Shown piece after piece: positions 38,018 through 48,069 of a stretch of DNA of 64,000 bases. Made by a program: the position numbers and the translations under genes. The notes beneath the pieces were generated by a model. It did no database searches, had not been told where the DNA came from, and was given only the letters and a program-made list of their open reading frames with translations. The stretch is taken from positions 1 to 64,000 of the forward strand of contig JADIMI010000021.1 of assembly GCA_017694845.1 (NCBI GenBank), written 5' to 3'. Every line of letters starts with the position of its first letter. The first letter of the stretch is position 1. The DNA is from Candidatus Cryptobacteroides intestinavium (GTDB lineage Bacteria > Bacteroidota > Bacteroidia > Bacteroidales > UBA932).

Positions 38018-40396
38018 ATGAAAAGAATAATAAATATATCTGCATTGCTTGCAGCAGGTATTATGCTGCTTGCAGGCTGCCAGAAAGAGGAATTCAGCAC
38101 CGACCAGTATGCCGATGACCGTGTCGCTCTGAACGTATACGGGCCCCAGCCGGTAATGCGCGGAGGTATCCTTCGCTTCCTGGGAAGCAATCTGGACCAG
38201 GTGACAAGTATAGTCATCCCCGGCGTGGATCCGGTCACAGACATAGAAGTAGTGCAGGCCGGGGTGCCGAGCGAGATCAGGATAACCGTGCCGAAAGACG
38301 GCCCTGAACCGGGTCTTCTGACTCTCGTGGCCGCAGATGGGACCGAGATAACCACCAAGACGGAACTGACGTATCTGGAACCCATAGAATTCGAGGGCTT
38401 CTCCCCTGCTTCCGTGCACCCGGGAGATGTGATAACGATAAAGGGAGACTATCTCAACCTCATACACGAGGTCATCTTCTCCGAGAATGTACGGGTATCT
38501 GAAAAGGATTTCGAATCCCACAGCCGCTATGAGATAAAGGTCGAGGTCCCTGTCAATGCACGTACAGGCGTGATAGGGCTCGGTGACATCGATGAACTCA
38601 ACAGCGAGGATCCATCCGTATTCGCCAACATTATCAATTCCGAGGAGGAACTGACTGTAGCCCAGCCTGAAGTGACAGAAATGACGGCAGATCGCTGGAA
38701 AGCAGGCGAGACAGTGACCGTCAAAGGCCGCAATTTCGGATATGTGGCATCTGTCCTGCTTCAGGGCACGGAAGTGACCGAATTCGAGACCGATGCCGCA
38801 GGCACTGAACTCACTTTCGCCCTGCCGGCCGGTGCGGCTGACGGAGAGGCCTACCTCGTGGCCTTTTCCGGAGTAGAGGTCCTTGCCGGTGAATATGAGA
38901 CTGTAGTGCCTTCGGGACTTGCAGCGGAGCCTTCCCCTGTCAAGGCTTCCGGGACCCTGACCATCAGCGGAAAGGATCTGGATCTTGTCTCTTCAGTCAC
39001 CCTGCCCGGTCAAGTCACCGTAAGCGACTATAGTATTTCTGACGGCTCTGTCTCCTTCTCCGTTCCGGACACGGCACAGGAAGGCGACATCATCCTCGGT
39101 ATGGCAAACGGCAAGACAGTCACTGTAGCCTATACCCTTGTCAAGCCTGCAGTGACCGGATACAGCGCAAACCCTGCCGCTGCAGGATCAGAGATCTCGG
39201 TCACAGGAACAGACCTTGACCTTGTCACAAGCGTGACTTTCGGCGGAGGGATCGAAGTGGCTGTGTCAGAGCCTTCAGAGACAGAATTCACAGTGACAGT
39301 GCCTACCACGGCAGAGACAGGAGCCGTATCACTCAACCTCGCCAACGGCGCGTCCGTCGAAGGTCCGGAACTCGCCGTCGACAAGCCGGTCGCCTGCTAT
39401 GTCACTGAACTCCCGGCAGAAGGGGAGGAGATCTATGGCGGTACAGTGCTTATCCTCCCTGTAGCCAATCCGGATGTCCTTACCGGAGTACATGTAAACG
39501 GTTCTGATGTCAACTATCTGCTCAACGCCGCCAGCCTCTATGTCTCCCTTCCGGAAACTGCCGGAGCAGGGACAGTCATAACCCTCATATCTTCCAACGG
39601 TACAGTAGAGTACACAATAGACTGCATACCTAACAATATCTCGAACAAGGTCATCTGGTCAGGAGAATGGGCATGCGGCAACTGGGGCGGCAACCAGGAT
39701 CTCGCCTGGGGCGGATACGACTGGAATTCCGTGGATCTCTCCGCAGGTACAGTCACCCTTGTAGTGGAACTTGAACAGGATGCCTCCGCTACGTACTGGC
39801 AGTTTATGCTCAAGACAGGCACAAGCTGGAACGACCTCGCCGGATTCTCCCAGATAGATATGACGGCCGGACAGACAGTCATCGAGATTCCTCTCTCGCA
39901 GGAAATGCTGAGCGACCTGCAGGCCAACAACGGGCTTATAATAACCGGAGCCAACTACACTCTCAGGAAACTGACATTGCGCACGGAAGCCAGCTCGGAG
40001 ACAGTGATCTGGGAAGGCTCCACGACCCTCACCTGGAATACCGGAGGAAGGGTCTGCATACCGGCGGCCCCTTTCGAGAACTGCAAGGCAGGAGCGAAGA
40101 TCAATTTCTACTTCACCCAGACACCGGACACGTGGAGCCAGATCCAGTTCAACTACGCAAACTGGACAGAGCTCGTCTTCCCTGAAATCGGGAGCAGCAC
40201 TTTCAAGCCTACCGATGATGCCGCCGGCTGGGGATGGACATTCGATTCAAGATGCCTTACATGCACCCTGACCCAGGAGATCATCGACAGTATACTCGCT
40301 TCCCGGACCGACATAGAAGACGAAGGCGCAGTGGACTGCGGAATCATCCTGCAGGGCGATGGAGGCAATACTTTCACCAAAGTAACGATAAAATAA
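38018..40396 (+). CDS. Large surface glycan-binding lipoprotein with multiple IPT/TIG repeats
   Basis: The 792-residue protein has a lipobox LLAGC. About five to six Ig-like/IPT repeats occupy residues 35-470, each with a GxxLDLVTSVTFGG-type strand (FLGSNLDQVTSIVIPG, ISGKDLDLVSSVTLPG, VTGTDLDLVTSVTFGG). Two further beta-sandwich modules follow, one starting KVIWSGEWACGNWGGNQDLA (about 540) and one TVIWEGSTTLTWNTGGRVCI (about 665). Both are Trp-rich and probably bind glycan. The tandem Ig stalk would hold them away from the membrane. It is the second SGBP of the operon, 18 bp after the first. Confidence 0.8.
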   Translation: MKRIINISALLAAGIMLLAGCQKEEFSTDQYADDRVALNVYGPQPVMRGGILRFLGSNLDQVTSIVIPGVDPVTDIEVVQAGVPSEIRITVPKDGPEPGLLTLVAADGTEITTKTELTYLEPIEFEGFSPASVHPGDVITIKGDYLNLIHEVIFSENVRVSEKDFESHSRYEIKVEVPVNARTGVIGLGDIDELNSEDPSVFANIINSEEELTVAQPEVTEMTADRWKAGETVTVKGRNFGYVASVLLQGTEVTEFETDAAGTELTFALPAGAADGEAYLVAFSGVEVLAGEYETVVPSGLAAEPSPVKASGTLTISGKDLDLVSSVTLPGQVTVSDYSISDGSVSFSVPDTAQEGDIILGMANGKTVTVAYTLVKPAVTGYSANPAAAGSEISVTGTDLDLVTSVTFGGGIEVAVSEPSETEFTVTVPTTAETGAVSLNLANGASVEGPELAVDKPVACYVTELPAEGEEIYGGTVLILPVANPDVLTGVHVNGSDVNYLLNAASLYVSLPETAGAGTVITLISSNGTVEYTIDCIPNNISNKVIWSGEWACGNWGGNQDLAWGGYDWNSVDLSAGTVTLVVELEQDASATYWQFMLKTGTSWNDLAGFSQIDMTAGQTVIEIPLSQEMLSDLQANNGLIITGANYTLRKLTLRTEASSETVIWEGSTTLTWNTGGRVCIPAAPFENCKAGAKINFYFTQTPDTWSQIQFNYANWTELVFPEIGSSTFKPTDDAAGWGWTFDSRCLTCTLTQEIIDSILASRTDIEDEGAVDCGIILQGDGGNTFTKVTIK

Positions 40397-40406
40397 CCGA
40401 TATTTG

Positions 40407-40448
40407 TATGAGACTGCACCGGACCGTCAAGGCCGGTACGGTCTCATA
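40407..40448 (+). other. Intra-operon hairpin between SGBP and GH26 genes
   Basis: TATGAGAC (40407-40414) pairs with GTCTCATA (40441-40448), and the inner ACCGG pairs with CCGGT, giving a stem of about 17 bp with a few mismatches. No T-run follows, so it is not a classic terminator. It could be an RNA-processing or stability element that changes the amounts of binding proteins relative to enzymes. Confidence 0.6.
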
Positions 40449-40460
40449 ACCAATGATTCT

Positions 40461-41873
40461 ATGAAACGGATTTCTCTATTTGTCACATTGCTGGCATTCA
40501 TAGCTTCAACATCATGCCAGAAGCCGGAGGATCCCGGCTCCTCCACCGTCGCGGATGCCCCTGTGCTTGTATCCTCATCCCCTGCCGACGGGGCGACAGA
40601 CATAAGCGGAAGCAGCATCGACCTTGTCCTGACATTTGACAGAAATGTAATCTGCCCGGCCGCAAGCCATGGTATGATAACTGTCGACAGAGGGGCGGCC
40701 ATCGAAAAGGTCAATGCATATATGAAAGATGTCACGGTCACTGTTTCCGGGCTTCAGAGAGGCGAGACATATACCGTAACCTTCCCTGAAGGCACCATTA
40801 CAGGATACAGCGACAATCCGGCGGCAGGAATCAGCATCCGCTTCTCCACCAGGGCTCTGGCGGAACAGGAGATTGACCGGGAGCTCGTGACAGAGAATCC
40901 TATCCCTCAGGCCCGACGCCTGTATGAGTATCTGCTGGAGATCTACGGTAAAGGCACCCTCTCGGGAGCGATGGCACACGTCGCGTGGAACACAGATGAA
41001 GCCGGCTGGGTCGGACAGTGCACAGGGACATATCCAGCTGTCGCGTATTTCGACTATATCCACCTTGCATCTTCTCCGGCCAACTGGATAGACTACGGTG
41101 ACATCTCTCCTGTCAGGGACTGGTGGGAGGACAATGGTCTGGTCGGAGCATCCTGGCACTGGAACGTACCGAGGACAGAAGATGCCGACGATCCTCTGGA
41201 ATACACTTGCGATCCTGATATCGACTTCAGTGCAGCTGAAGCCGTAAAGGAAGGGACGTGGGAAAACGGTTTTGTGAATTCCAGCCTCGAGAAACTTTCA
41301 GGTTATCTGAAACTTCTCCAGGATGCAGGCATCCCTGTCATCTGGAGGCCTCTGCACGAGGCGGCCGGGAACACCTACACCCAATGGCACAGCGGAGCAT
41401 GGTTCTGGTGGGGAGCCGACGGGGCGCAGGCCTATAAGGATCTGTGGATATATGTATTCAACTACCTGAAAGATGCCGGTATCCGCAATCTGATATGGGT
41501 CTGGACAACCCAGACTTCATCATTTGAAGACATCGATATGGAATATTATCCGGGTGATGAATACGTAGACATTATCGGAAGGGATGTCTATGACAATACG
41601 GATGCACAGAACCTTGCAGCGCAGTTCACTGACATAACACAGGTATATACGCGCAAGATGGCGGCCCTCTCCGAACTCGGAGGTGTGGCAGATATGGCAT
41701 CACAGTGGGATGCCGGTGCCTCCTGGCTTTTCTTCATGCCATGGTACGACTATGACAACGACTTCACCGAAGGCTACGCCCACGGCCACGCTGACATCAG
41801 CTGGTGGAAGAATTCCTTTGCATCGGACGCGGTGATTTCCAGAGATGAACTTCCTTCCGGCCTTTTTGAATAG
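40461..41873 (+). CDS. GH26 endo-beta-1,4-mannanase lipoprotein with N-terminal Ig-like domain
   Basis: The ATG at 40461 is chosen because it gives lipobox STSC; the upstream reading starts in the hairpin. Of 470 residues, about 30-130 form a Big_5-type Ig domain (PADGATDISGSSIDLVLTFD). The rest is GH26: GTLSGAMAHVAW, SWHWNVP, acid/base Glu300 in IWRPLHEAAG followed by WFWWG, and nucleophile Glu405 in ALSELGGV. It should cut internal mannosidic bonds at the cell surface or in the periplasm. It is one of two GH26 genes in the operon, and the two are only distantly alike. Activity on mannan is strongly supported by family and context. Confidence 0.92.
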   Translation: MKRISLFVTLLAFIASTSCQKPEDPGSSTVADAPVLVSSSPADGATDISGSSIDLVLTFDRNVICPAASHGMITVDRGAAIEKVNAYMKDVTVTVSGLQRGETYTVTFPEGTITGYSDNPAAGISIRFSTRALAEQEIDRELVTENPIPQARRLYEYLLEIYGKGTLSGAMAHVAWNTDEAGWVGQCTGTYPAVAYFDYIHLASSPANWIDYGDISPVRDWWEDNGLVGASWHWNVPRTEDADDPLEYTCDPDIDFSAAEAVKEGTWENGFVNSSLEKLSGYLKLLQDAGIPVIWRPLHEAAGNTYTQWHSGAWFWWGADGAQAYKDLWIYVFNYLKDAGIRNLIWVWTTQTSSFEDIDMEYYPGDEYVDIIGRDVYDNTDAQNLAAQFTDITQVYTRKMAALSELGGVADMASQWDAGASWLFFMPWYDYDNDFTEGYAHGHADISWWKNSFASDAVISRDELPSGLFE

Positions 41874-41894
41874 ACTGCCTGAAAAGTACAGACC

Positions 41895-43199
41895 ATGCAT
41901 ATATTCAGAATATTTTGCTCCACGATGCTGTCAGCCGTCATATCCGCAGGAATGCTGGCTGCATCGTCATGCTCCGACAGGATGCCGGACGCTCCGGAGG
42001 AAGGAGGGACAGAGAACACCGACCCCGAGCCGGAGCAGAAACCCGATCCCGGACAGGAAGATATGACGGCCCGGACAGTCGCCGAACGGCTCGGTCTGGG
42101 ATGGAATCTCGGCAATCAGATGGACTCCCATATCAACGGTGTGGCATCGGAGACCGGATGGGGCAACAATGCAGCCACCCAGGCTACTTTCGACAGGATC
42201 AGGGAAGCCGGTTTCAGCAGCGTCAGGATTCCTGTGACCTGGCTCGGGCAGTTCGGGGACGGACCGGAATACACCATCAATGCAGAATGGCTCGACAGGG
42301 TCGCCGAACTTGTCGGCTATGCCGGAAATGCCGGACTGAACGTAATAATAAACATCCACCATGATGGTGCAGACAGTGCTCACTGGCTCGACATTCGGGA
42401 GGCCGCTGCGGACACCTGGGCGGATGCGCGTATAAAAGAGCAGATCACCGCCATCTGGACACAGATCGCTGAAAAGTTCAGGGATACTGGTGATTTCCTG
42501 ATTTTCGAAGGGTTCAACGAAATCCACGACGGCGGCTGGGGCTGGGGGGACAACCGGAATGACGGAGGCCGTCAGTACCGCTGCCTCAACGGATGGAACC
42601 AGACGTTCGTAGATGCGGTACGGGCTGCCGGAGGCTGTAACTCGACACGGTATCTCGCGGTTCCGGGATACTGCGCCAACCCGGACCTGACAATAGCGCA
42701 TTTCGAGATGCCGGAGGACAGTGCAGAAGACAGGATCCTTGTATCGGTCCACTACTATGATCCCAACGAATACACCCTGACCGCGAAATATTCGGAATGG
42801 GGACATACCGCCGACGCCGGGAAACGGGCAGGAGACAATGAAGAGGCTCACGTAAAAGATGTGTTCTCCCGGCTGAATGAAACGTTCATATCCAAAGGCA
42901 TACCTGTCTATATCGGAGAAAGCGGCTGTGTCAACAGGGAGACGGAAAGGGAGCAGTCGTTCCAGAGATACTGGTTCGAATATGTGATAAAGGCCGCCAG
43001 AACCTACGGAATGGCTATATTTGTCTGGGACAACGGGGCGGAAGGCTATGGCAACGAATGCCACGCCTTCATAGACCACGGCACAGGAGAATTCTGTTCC
43101 GCTCCTGCAAGACTCGCTGTCGAGACAATGGTGAAAGCGATGAATACAGATGATGAGACGTATACTCTCGACAGCGTATATGACAATGCTCCGGAGTAA
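41895..43199 (+). CDS. GH5 endo-glycanase lipoprotein (endoglucanase/glucomannanase-type)
   Basis: The 434-residue protein has a lipobox AASSC and an acidic Pro-rich linker (EPEQKPDPGQED). The GH5 core has LGLGWNLGNQMDSH, SVRIPVTWLGQF, NIHHDGADS, acid/base Glu209 in GFNEIHDG and nucleophile Glu342 in IGESGCV. The GWNLGN start is typical of the GH5 cellulase-like subfamilies 2 and 4, distinct from the mannanase subfamily at 29089. In a mannan PUL it probably cleaves glucose-containing stretches of glucomannan. It follows the GH26 gene by 21 bp. Confidence 0.88.
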   Translation: MHIFRIFCSTMLSAVISAGMLAASSCSDRMPDAPEEGGTENTDPEPEQKPDPGQEDMTARTVAERLGLGWNLGNQMDSHINGVASETGWGNNAATQATFDRIREAGFSSVRIPVTWLGQFGDGPEYTINAEWLDRVAELVGYAGNAGLNVIINIHHDGADSAHWLDIREAAADTWADARIKEQITAIWTQIAEKFRDTGDFLIFEGFNEIHDGGWGWGDNRNDGGRQYRCLNGWNQTFVDAVRAAGGCNSTRYLAVPGYCANPDLTIAHFEMPEDSAEDRILVSVHYYDPNEYTLTAKYSEWGHTADAGKRAGDNEEAHVKDVFSRLNETFISKGIPVYIGESGCVNRETEREQSFQRYWFEYVIKAARTYGMAIFVWDNGAEGYGNECHAFIDHGTGEFCSAPARLAVETMVKAMNTDDETYTLDSVYDNAPE

Positions 43200-43230
43200 G
43201 ACGGATTTCCGGAATAAAACCTGAACCTAT

Positions 43231-45525
43231 ATGAGACATTACATTTTAACGATACTTTCAGCTATGACACTTGCAGCCTGCTCTGACAACGGGACACCTG
43301 TCTACAAGGATGCCTCCGCCCCGGTAAAGGAAAGGGTGGAGGACCTGCTCGGAAGGATGACCCTTGAAGAGAAAGTCGGACAGATGAACCAGTTCGTCGG
43401 ACTTGAGCACATAAAGAAGAACGAGGCTCATCTCACGGAAGAGGACCTGAAGAACAATACGGCACAGGCCTTCTATCCTGGGTTTTCAGCCGATTCCGTA
43501 GCCTCCTGGACAAGGAAGGGCCTCGTCGGTTCCTTTCTGCACGTCCTGACCCTTGAAGAGGCCAACTATCTGCAGTCTCTGGCAATGGAGAGCCGTCTCG
43601 GCATCCCTGTCATCTTCGGGATAGATGCCATTCACGGCAACGCCAACGCGCCTGACAATACGGTATACCCTACCAATATAGGCCTCGCCTGCTCATTTGA
43701 CCTTGAGCTTGCGCGCAGGATAGCCAGAGAGACAGCTGCAGAGATGAGGGCTATGAATATGCACTGGACTTTCAATCCCAATGTCGAAGTAGCCAGAGAC
43801 CCGCGATGGGGCAGGGTCGGAGAGACTTACGGAGAAGACCCTTATCTCGTCTCCCTGATGGGGACGGAGACTGTCAGAGGCTATCAGGGCGATCTCTCTT
43901 CGGATGACGTACTCGCCTGCATCAAACATTTCGTCGGTGGGAGCCAGCCTGTAAACGGGACAAACGGCTCCCCTACCGACCTTTCCGAAAGAACCATCAG
44001 GGAGGTGTTCTTCCCTCCTTTCGAAGAAGGGGTCAAGGCAGGCGCGATGTCCTTAATGACCGCCCACAACGAGCTCAACGGCATCCCGTGCCATTCGAAC
44101 GAATGGCTTATGGAGGATGTCCTGCGGGGAGAATGGGGATTCAAGGGATTTGTCGTGAGCGACTGGATGGACATTGAACACATTTACGACCTGCACGCTA
44201 CAGCGGAAAATATCAAGGAGGCATTCTACCAGTCGATAATGGCGGGAATGGATATGCATATGCACGGAGTCTACTGGAATGAATATGTCTGCGAACTTGT
44301 CCGTGAAGGCCGCATTCCGGAATCACGCATTGACAGTTCGGTGAGGAAGATACTTGATATAAAGTTCCGTCTCGGACTGTTCGAGAACCCGTATGCCGAT
44401 CCGGACAGGACAATGGACATAAGGCTTTGCGGCACACACAGGCATACCGCCCTTGAAGCTGCCAGAAAATCTGTCGTGCTTCTCAAGAATGACGGGCTGC
44501 TTCCTCTGGATCCGGGAAAATACCGAAGGGTACTTGTGACCGGCATCAATGCGGATGACCATAACATCCTCGGAGACTGGAGCGCAGACCAGAAGCCCGA
44601 GAACGTGACCACAGTGCTTGAAGGACTGAAGATGGTCTCCCCTGAGACGGAGTTCGTATTTGTGGACCAGGGCTGGGATCCGCGCAATATGTCGGAGGCA
44701 AATGTAGACAGAGCGGCCGCTGCAGCAAGGACCTGCGACCTCAACATCGTAGTCGCAGGGGAATATATGTACCGGGGACGCTGGACGGAAAGGACCTCCG
44801 GAGAGGACACGGACCGTTCCGACATTGACCTGGTCGGGCTTCAGAATGAACTGATACGGAAAGTCGCCGCATCCGGCAGACCGACAGTGCTCGTGCTGAT
44901 CTCCGGAAGGCCTCTGGGTGTGCAGTGGGCAGCAGACAATCTTCCTGCCCTTGTCAATGCCTGGGAACCTGGAATGTACGGAGGACAGGCTATCGCCGAG
45001 ATACTCTACGGGAAGGTGAACCCTTCTGCAAAGCTCGCTGTAACAATGCCGCGCTCCGCCGGACAGGTACAGATGATATACAACCACAAGCCATCGCAGT
45101 ATTTCCACCCGTATGCAGTGACCCCGAGCACCCCTCTCTATCCTTTCGGATACGGTCTGTCCTATACGACGTACAGCTATTCCGACATCTGGCTTGACAG
45201 GACAGAGATCCCGGCAGACGGGACGGTCAAGGTCAGCGTGGAAATACGCAACACCGGCAATATGGCCGGAGACGAGATAGTGCAGATGTACATCAGGGAC
45301 AGGTTCTCATCGGTCACCAGGCCGGTTAAGGAACTGAAGGATTTTGCAAGGATACATCTTGAACCGGGAGAGACCCGTACCGTGGAATTCTCGGTGACTC
45401 CGGACAAGCTTATGTTTCTGGACAAGGATCTCAGGCCTGTGGTCGAACCGGGAGAGTTCATCGTGATGGTCGGCCCATCATCAGATGACCGTGACCTGCA
45501 CACAGCCTCGTTCTTCGTCAGATGA
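43231..45525 (+). CDS. GH3 beta-glucosidase (BglX-like), lipoprotein or periplasmic
   Basis: The 764-residue protein has a lipobox-like TLAAC signal. The three GH3 domains are present: an N-terminal barrel (RMTLEEKVGQMNQ, IFGIDAIHGN, KHFVGGSQP), the nucleophile Asp311 in GFVVSDWMD, an alpha/beta sandwich (KSVVLLKNDGLLPL, ISGRPLGVQWAA) and a fibronectin-III-like C-terminal domain (PFGYGLSYTTYSY, PVKELKDFARI). It should remove terminal beta-linked glucose from glucomannan oligosaccharides. It sits 31 bp after the GH5 gene. Confidence 0.92.
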   Translation: MRHYILTILSAMTLAACSDNGTPVYKDASAPVKERVEDLLGRMTLEEKVGQMNQFVGLEHIKKNEAHLTEEDLKNNTAQAFYPGFSADSVASWTRKGLVGSFLHVLTLEEANYLQSLAMESRLGIPVIFGIDAIHGNANAPDNTVYPTNIGLACSFDLELARRIARETAAEMRAMNMHWTFNPNVEVARDPRWGRVGETYGEDPYLVSLMGTETVRGYQGDLSSDDVLACIKHFVGGSQPVNGTNGSPTDLSERTIREVFFPPFEEGVKAGAMSLMTAHNELNGIPCHSNEWLMEDVLRGEWGFKGFVVSDWMDIEHIYDLHATAENIKEAFYQSIMAGMDMHMHGVYWNEYVCELVREGRIPESRIDSSVRKILDIKFRLGLFENPYADPDRTMDIRLCGTHRHTALEAARKSVVLLKNDGLLPLDPGKYRRVLVTGINADDHNILGDWSADQKPENVTTVLEGLKMVSPETEFVFVDQGWDPRNMSEANVDRAAAAARTCDLNIVVAGEYMYRGRWTERTSGEDTDRSDIDLVGLQNELIRKVAASGRPTVLVLISGRPLGVQWAADNLPALVNAWEPGMYGGQAIAEILYGKVNPSAKLAVTMPRSAGQVQMIYNHKPSQYFHPYAVTPSTPLYPFGYGLSYTTYSYSDIWLDRTEIPADGTVKVSVEIRNTGNMAGDEIVQMYIRDRFSSVTRPVKELKDFARIHLEPGETRTVEFSVTPDKLMFLDKDLRPVVEPGEFIVMVGPSSDDRDLHTASFFVR

Positions 45526-45533
45526 CTCTCCCC

Positions 45534-45600
45534 TTGTCATCCTGAACGCTTCTTGTCATCCTGCCCTTTTCTGTCATCCTGAGCGAAGCGAAGGATCTGA
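45534..45600. repeat. REP-like repeat cluster between GH3 and GH26 genes
   Basis: Two partial CTTGTCATCCTG units are followed by a full forward copy (45571-45599). They start within 10 bp of the GH3 stop codon and lie inside the operon. Confidence 0.85.
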
Positions 45601-45625
45601 TAAACAAAACAAAACCAACAACCCA

Positions 45626-46831
45626 ATGAAAACACCAAAAATACTGATACCCGTCCTCTCCGCCGCAGTGCTCATTTCCTGCAGCGGCAGCTCTTCCTCC
45701 CCTTCGGCAGAAAGCCTGAAGGAAACCCTCCGGACAGCCTCCTGCAAGGATATGATTATGTACGGTCACCAGGATGCCCTTATGTACGGACATAGCTGGA
45801 AAGCTGCGGCCAAAGGAGAAGAGAATCCAGGAGAAAACCTGTTCAGCGGTCTGGACAAATCCGATGTCAAGGATGTCTGCGGAAGCCATCCTGCAGTACT
45901 GGGATTTGACCTCGGAGGAATAGAGACCGGCAGTACCGCCAATCTGGACGGCTGTCCTTTCGACCTTATGCGCAAGGCTGCCTCCCTGCACTACGAAAGA
46001 GGCGGTATCGTGACCTTCTCCTGGCATCTCCGCAACCCTCTTACAGGAGGCGACAGCTGGGATGTGTCTTCAAAAGAAGTCGTGGCATCTGTCCTTGAAG
46101 GAGGGAGGGAACACGGCACTATGCTGGAATGGCTTTCTGCCTGTGCCGATTTCCTCTCCAGCATCAGAGACAGCAACGGGAATATCATCCCCGTGATATT
46201 CCGGCCGTGGCACGAGCACACCGGAAGCTGGTTCTGGTGGGGACAGGACCTCTGCACCCCGGAACAGTATGTCGCCCTGTGGAATATGACATACAGCTAT
46301 CTGGTCAAAGAGCGGGGGCTCACAAACCTCGTCTGGGCCTATTCTCCCGGAGCAGGAGTGGATATGAAAGGATATATGGAGCGGTATCCGGGAGATGAGA
46401 CGGTGGATGTGCTCGGGCTGGACTGCTATCAGTATGTAGCCTGGCCGGCCGATGGCAGGGACAGCATATCACATAATGTGCGCGACTCCCTGCTGGAAGC
46501 CTCGATCAGACCATATATGGAACAGATAGGCACGTCCCTGGCCTTTATGCAGGAAATCGCAGCCGTGCACGGCAAGACCATCGCATTGACAGAGACAGGA
46601 CTGGAAGGAATACCGTATGAAAAATGGTGGACAGAGGTGCTGCACCCTGCGATAAAGGGCAGCGGCATTGCCTATGTGCTCACATGGCGCAATGCCTGCG
46701 ACCGGCCGGAACATTTCTATTCGGCATATCCCGGAGCTGCCTGCGAACAGGACTTCAAGGAGTTCTGCAGGCTTCCTGACATTGTGCTGCTGGATGAGAT
46801 GTCCTCGCTACGCAGACGTAACGGCAGATGA
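45626..46831 (+). CDS. GH26 mannanase/mannobiohydrolase-type lipoprotein
   Basis: The ATG at 45626 (MKTPKILIPVLSAAVLISCS) is chosen because a longer frame reads through the repeat cluster. The 401-residue product has a lipobox LISC. GH26 motifs are MYGHQDALMYGHSW, GFDLGGIE, TFSWHLRNP, acid/base Glu197 in FRPWHEHTGSWFWWG and nucleophile Glu323 in ALTETGLEGI. The compact form resembles GH26 enzymes that release mannobiose in other Bacteroidales mannan PULs. Mannobiose release fits the epimerase and phosphorylase of this locus. Endo or exo mode cannot be decided from sequence alone. Confidence 0.92.
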   Translation: MKTPKILIPVLSAAVLISCSGSSSSPSAESLKETLRTASCKDMIMYGHQDALMYGHSWKAAAKGEENPGENLFSGLDKSDVKDVCGSHPAVLGFDLGGIETGSTANLDGCPFDLMRKAASLHYERGGIVTFSWHLRNPLTGGDSWDVSSKEVVASVLEGGREHGTMLEWLSACADFLSSIRDSNGNIIPVIFRPWHEHTGSWFWWGQDLCTPEQYVALWNMTYSYLVKERGLTNLVWAYSPGAGVDMKGYMERYPGDETVDVLGLDCYQYVAWPADGRDSISHNVRDSLLEASIRPYMEQIGTSLAFMQEIAAVHGKTIALTETGLEGIPYEKWWTEVLHPAIKGSGIAYVLTWRNACDRPEHFYSAYPGAACEQDFKEFCRLPDIVLLDEMSSLRRRNGR

Positions 46832-46903
46832 GCGATACCGGGACCATGACAGACAGTTTTATCAGTAAGAATATAAATACAACTATTGTAAATACATCAA
46901 GCA

Positions 46904-48067
46904 ATGGATTTCAAGGAAAGACTGGAGTGGCTCACCAGAAACTATGAAGCCCTCATCACGAGAAAGAATGAACCTCTGGAAGGGAACGGCATCTACAGAA
47001 GATACAGATATCCGGTACTGACCGGAGACCACGCTCCCCTGTTCTGGAGATATGATCTGGATCCTGAGACAAACCCGTACCTTATGGAAAGGTTCGGCAT
47101 CCACGCCACGTTCAATTCAGGAGCGATCAAATGGAACGGGAAATATATCCTCGCCGTCCGCGTGGAAGGAGCTGACAGGAAATCCTTCTTCGCCATAGCG
47201 GAAAGCCCCAACGGAGTGGACAATTTCAGGTTCTGGGACCATCCGATCACAATGCCTGACTACGGGGAGCCGGCCACCAACATATACGATATGAGGCTTA
47301 CGGCACACGAGGATGGCTGGATATACGGCATATTCTGCGTCGAGAGGAAAGACCCATCGGCTCCTGCCGGAGACCTGTCGGCGGCAGTGGCATCCGCCGG
47401 TGTGGCGAGGACAAAGGATCTCATCAACTGGGAGAGGCTGCCGGATATGGAATCATCATCGCAGCAGCGCAATGTGGTTCTCCATCCTGAATTCGTCGAC
47501 GGGAAATATGCCCTGTACACCCGCCCTCAGGACGGATTCATAGATGCCGGCAAAGGAGGCGGTATCGGCTGGGCGCTTGTCGATGACATGACCCATATTG
47601 TAATCAGGGATGAAAAGATCATCAACGCCCGGCACTACCACACCATCAAGGAGCAGAAGAACGGGGAAGGCCCGGCTCCGATCAAGACCCCTAAAGGATG
47701 GCTCCATCTTGCCCACGGCGTGAGGGGCTGCGCCTCCGGACTGAGATATGTCCTCTATCTCTATGTCACCGCCCTTGACAATCCGTCAAAAGTGATAGCG
47801 GAACCGGGAGGATTCTTCCTTGTTCCGGAAGGAGAGGAATATGTCGGTGATGTGATGAACGTACTTTTCTCCAACGGCTGGATAGCCGATGATGACGGCA
47901 CTGTCTACATCTACTATGCTTCATGCGACACCCGCATGCACGTGGCTGTATCTTCCGTTGACAGACTGCTTGACTACTGCTTCAACACCGAACCGGACGG
48001 ATACACCACAAGCGATTCGGTACAGAGGCTCAACAGAATCATTGACAAGAACCTGAAACGGATGTGA
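46904..48067 (+). CDS. GH130 4-O-beta-D-mannosyl-D-glucose phosphorylase
   Basis: The 387-residue protein has no signal peptide and is cytoplasmic. The sequence matches GH130 subfamily 1 along its length: [56 protein letters not shown], the catalytic Asp129 in [32 protein letters not shown] and the closing [13 protein letters not shown]. It should split mannosylglucose with phosphate into mannose 1-phosphate and glucose. Its substrate is supplied by the 2-epimerase at 26725-27954. Its stop codon overlaps a possible GTG start of the transporter gene. Confidence 0.93.
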   Translation: MDFKERLEWLTRNYEALITRKNEPLEGNGIYRRYRYPVLTGDHAPLFWRYDLDPETNPYLMERFGIHATFNSGAIKWNGKYILAVRVEGADRKSFFAIAESPNGVDNFRFWDHPITMPDYGEPATNIYDMRLTAHEDGWIYGIFCVERKDPSAPAGDLSAAVASAGVARTKDLINWERLPDMESSSQQRNVVLHPEFVDGKYALYTRPQDGFIDAGKGGGIGWALVDDMTHIVIRDEKIINARHYHTIKEQKNGEGPAPIKTPKGWLHLAHGVRGCASGLRYVLYLYVTALDNPSKVIAEPGGFFLVPEGEEYVGDVMNVLFSNGWIADDDGTVYIYYASCDTRMHVAVSSVDRLLDYCFNTEPDGYTTSDSVQRLNRIIDKNLKRM

Positions 48068-48069
48068 CT

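Noticed and set aside
36644..40396. IPT/TIG proteins as adhesins or regulators
   Set aside because: Their lipoprotein signals, place directly after susCD and Trp-rich C termini fit glycan-binding proteins better.
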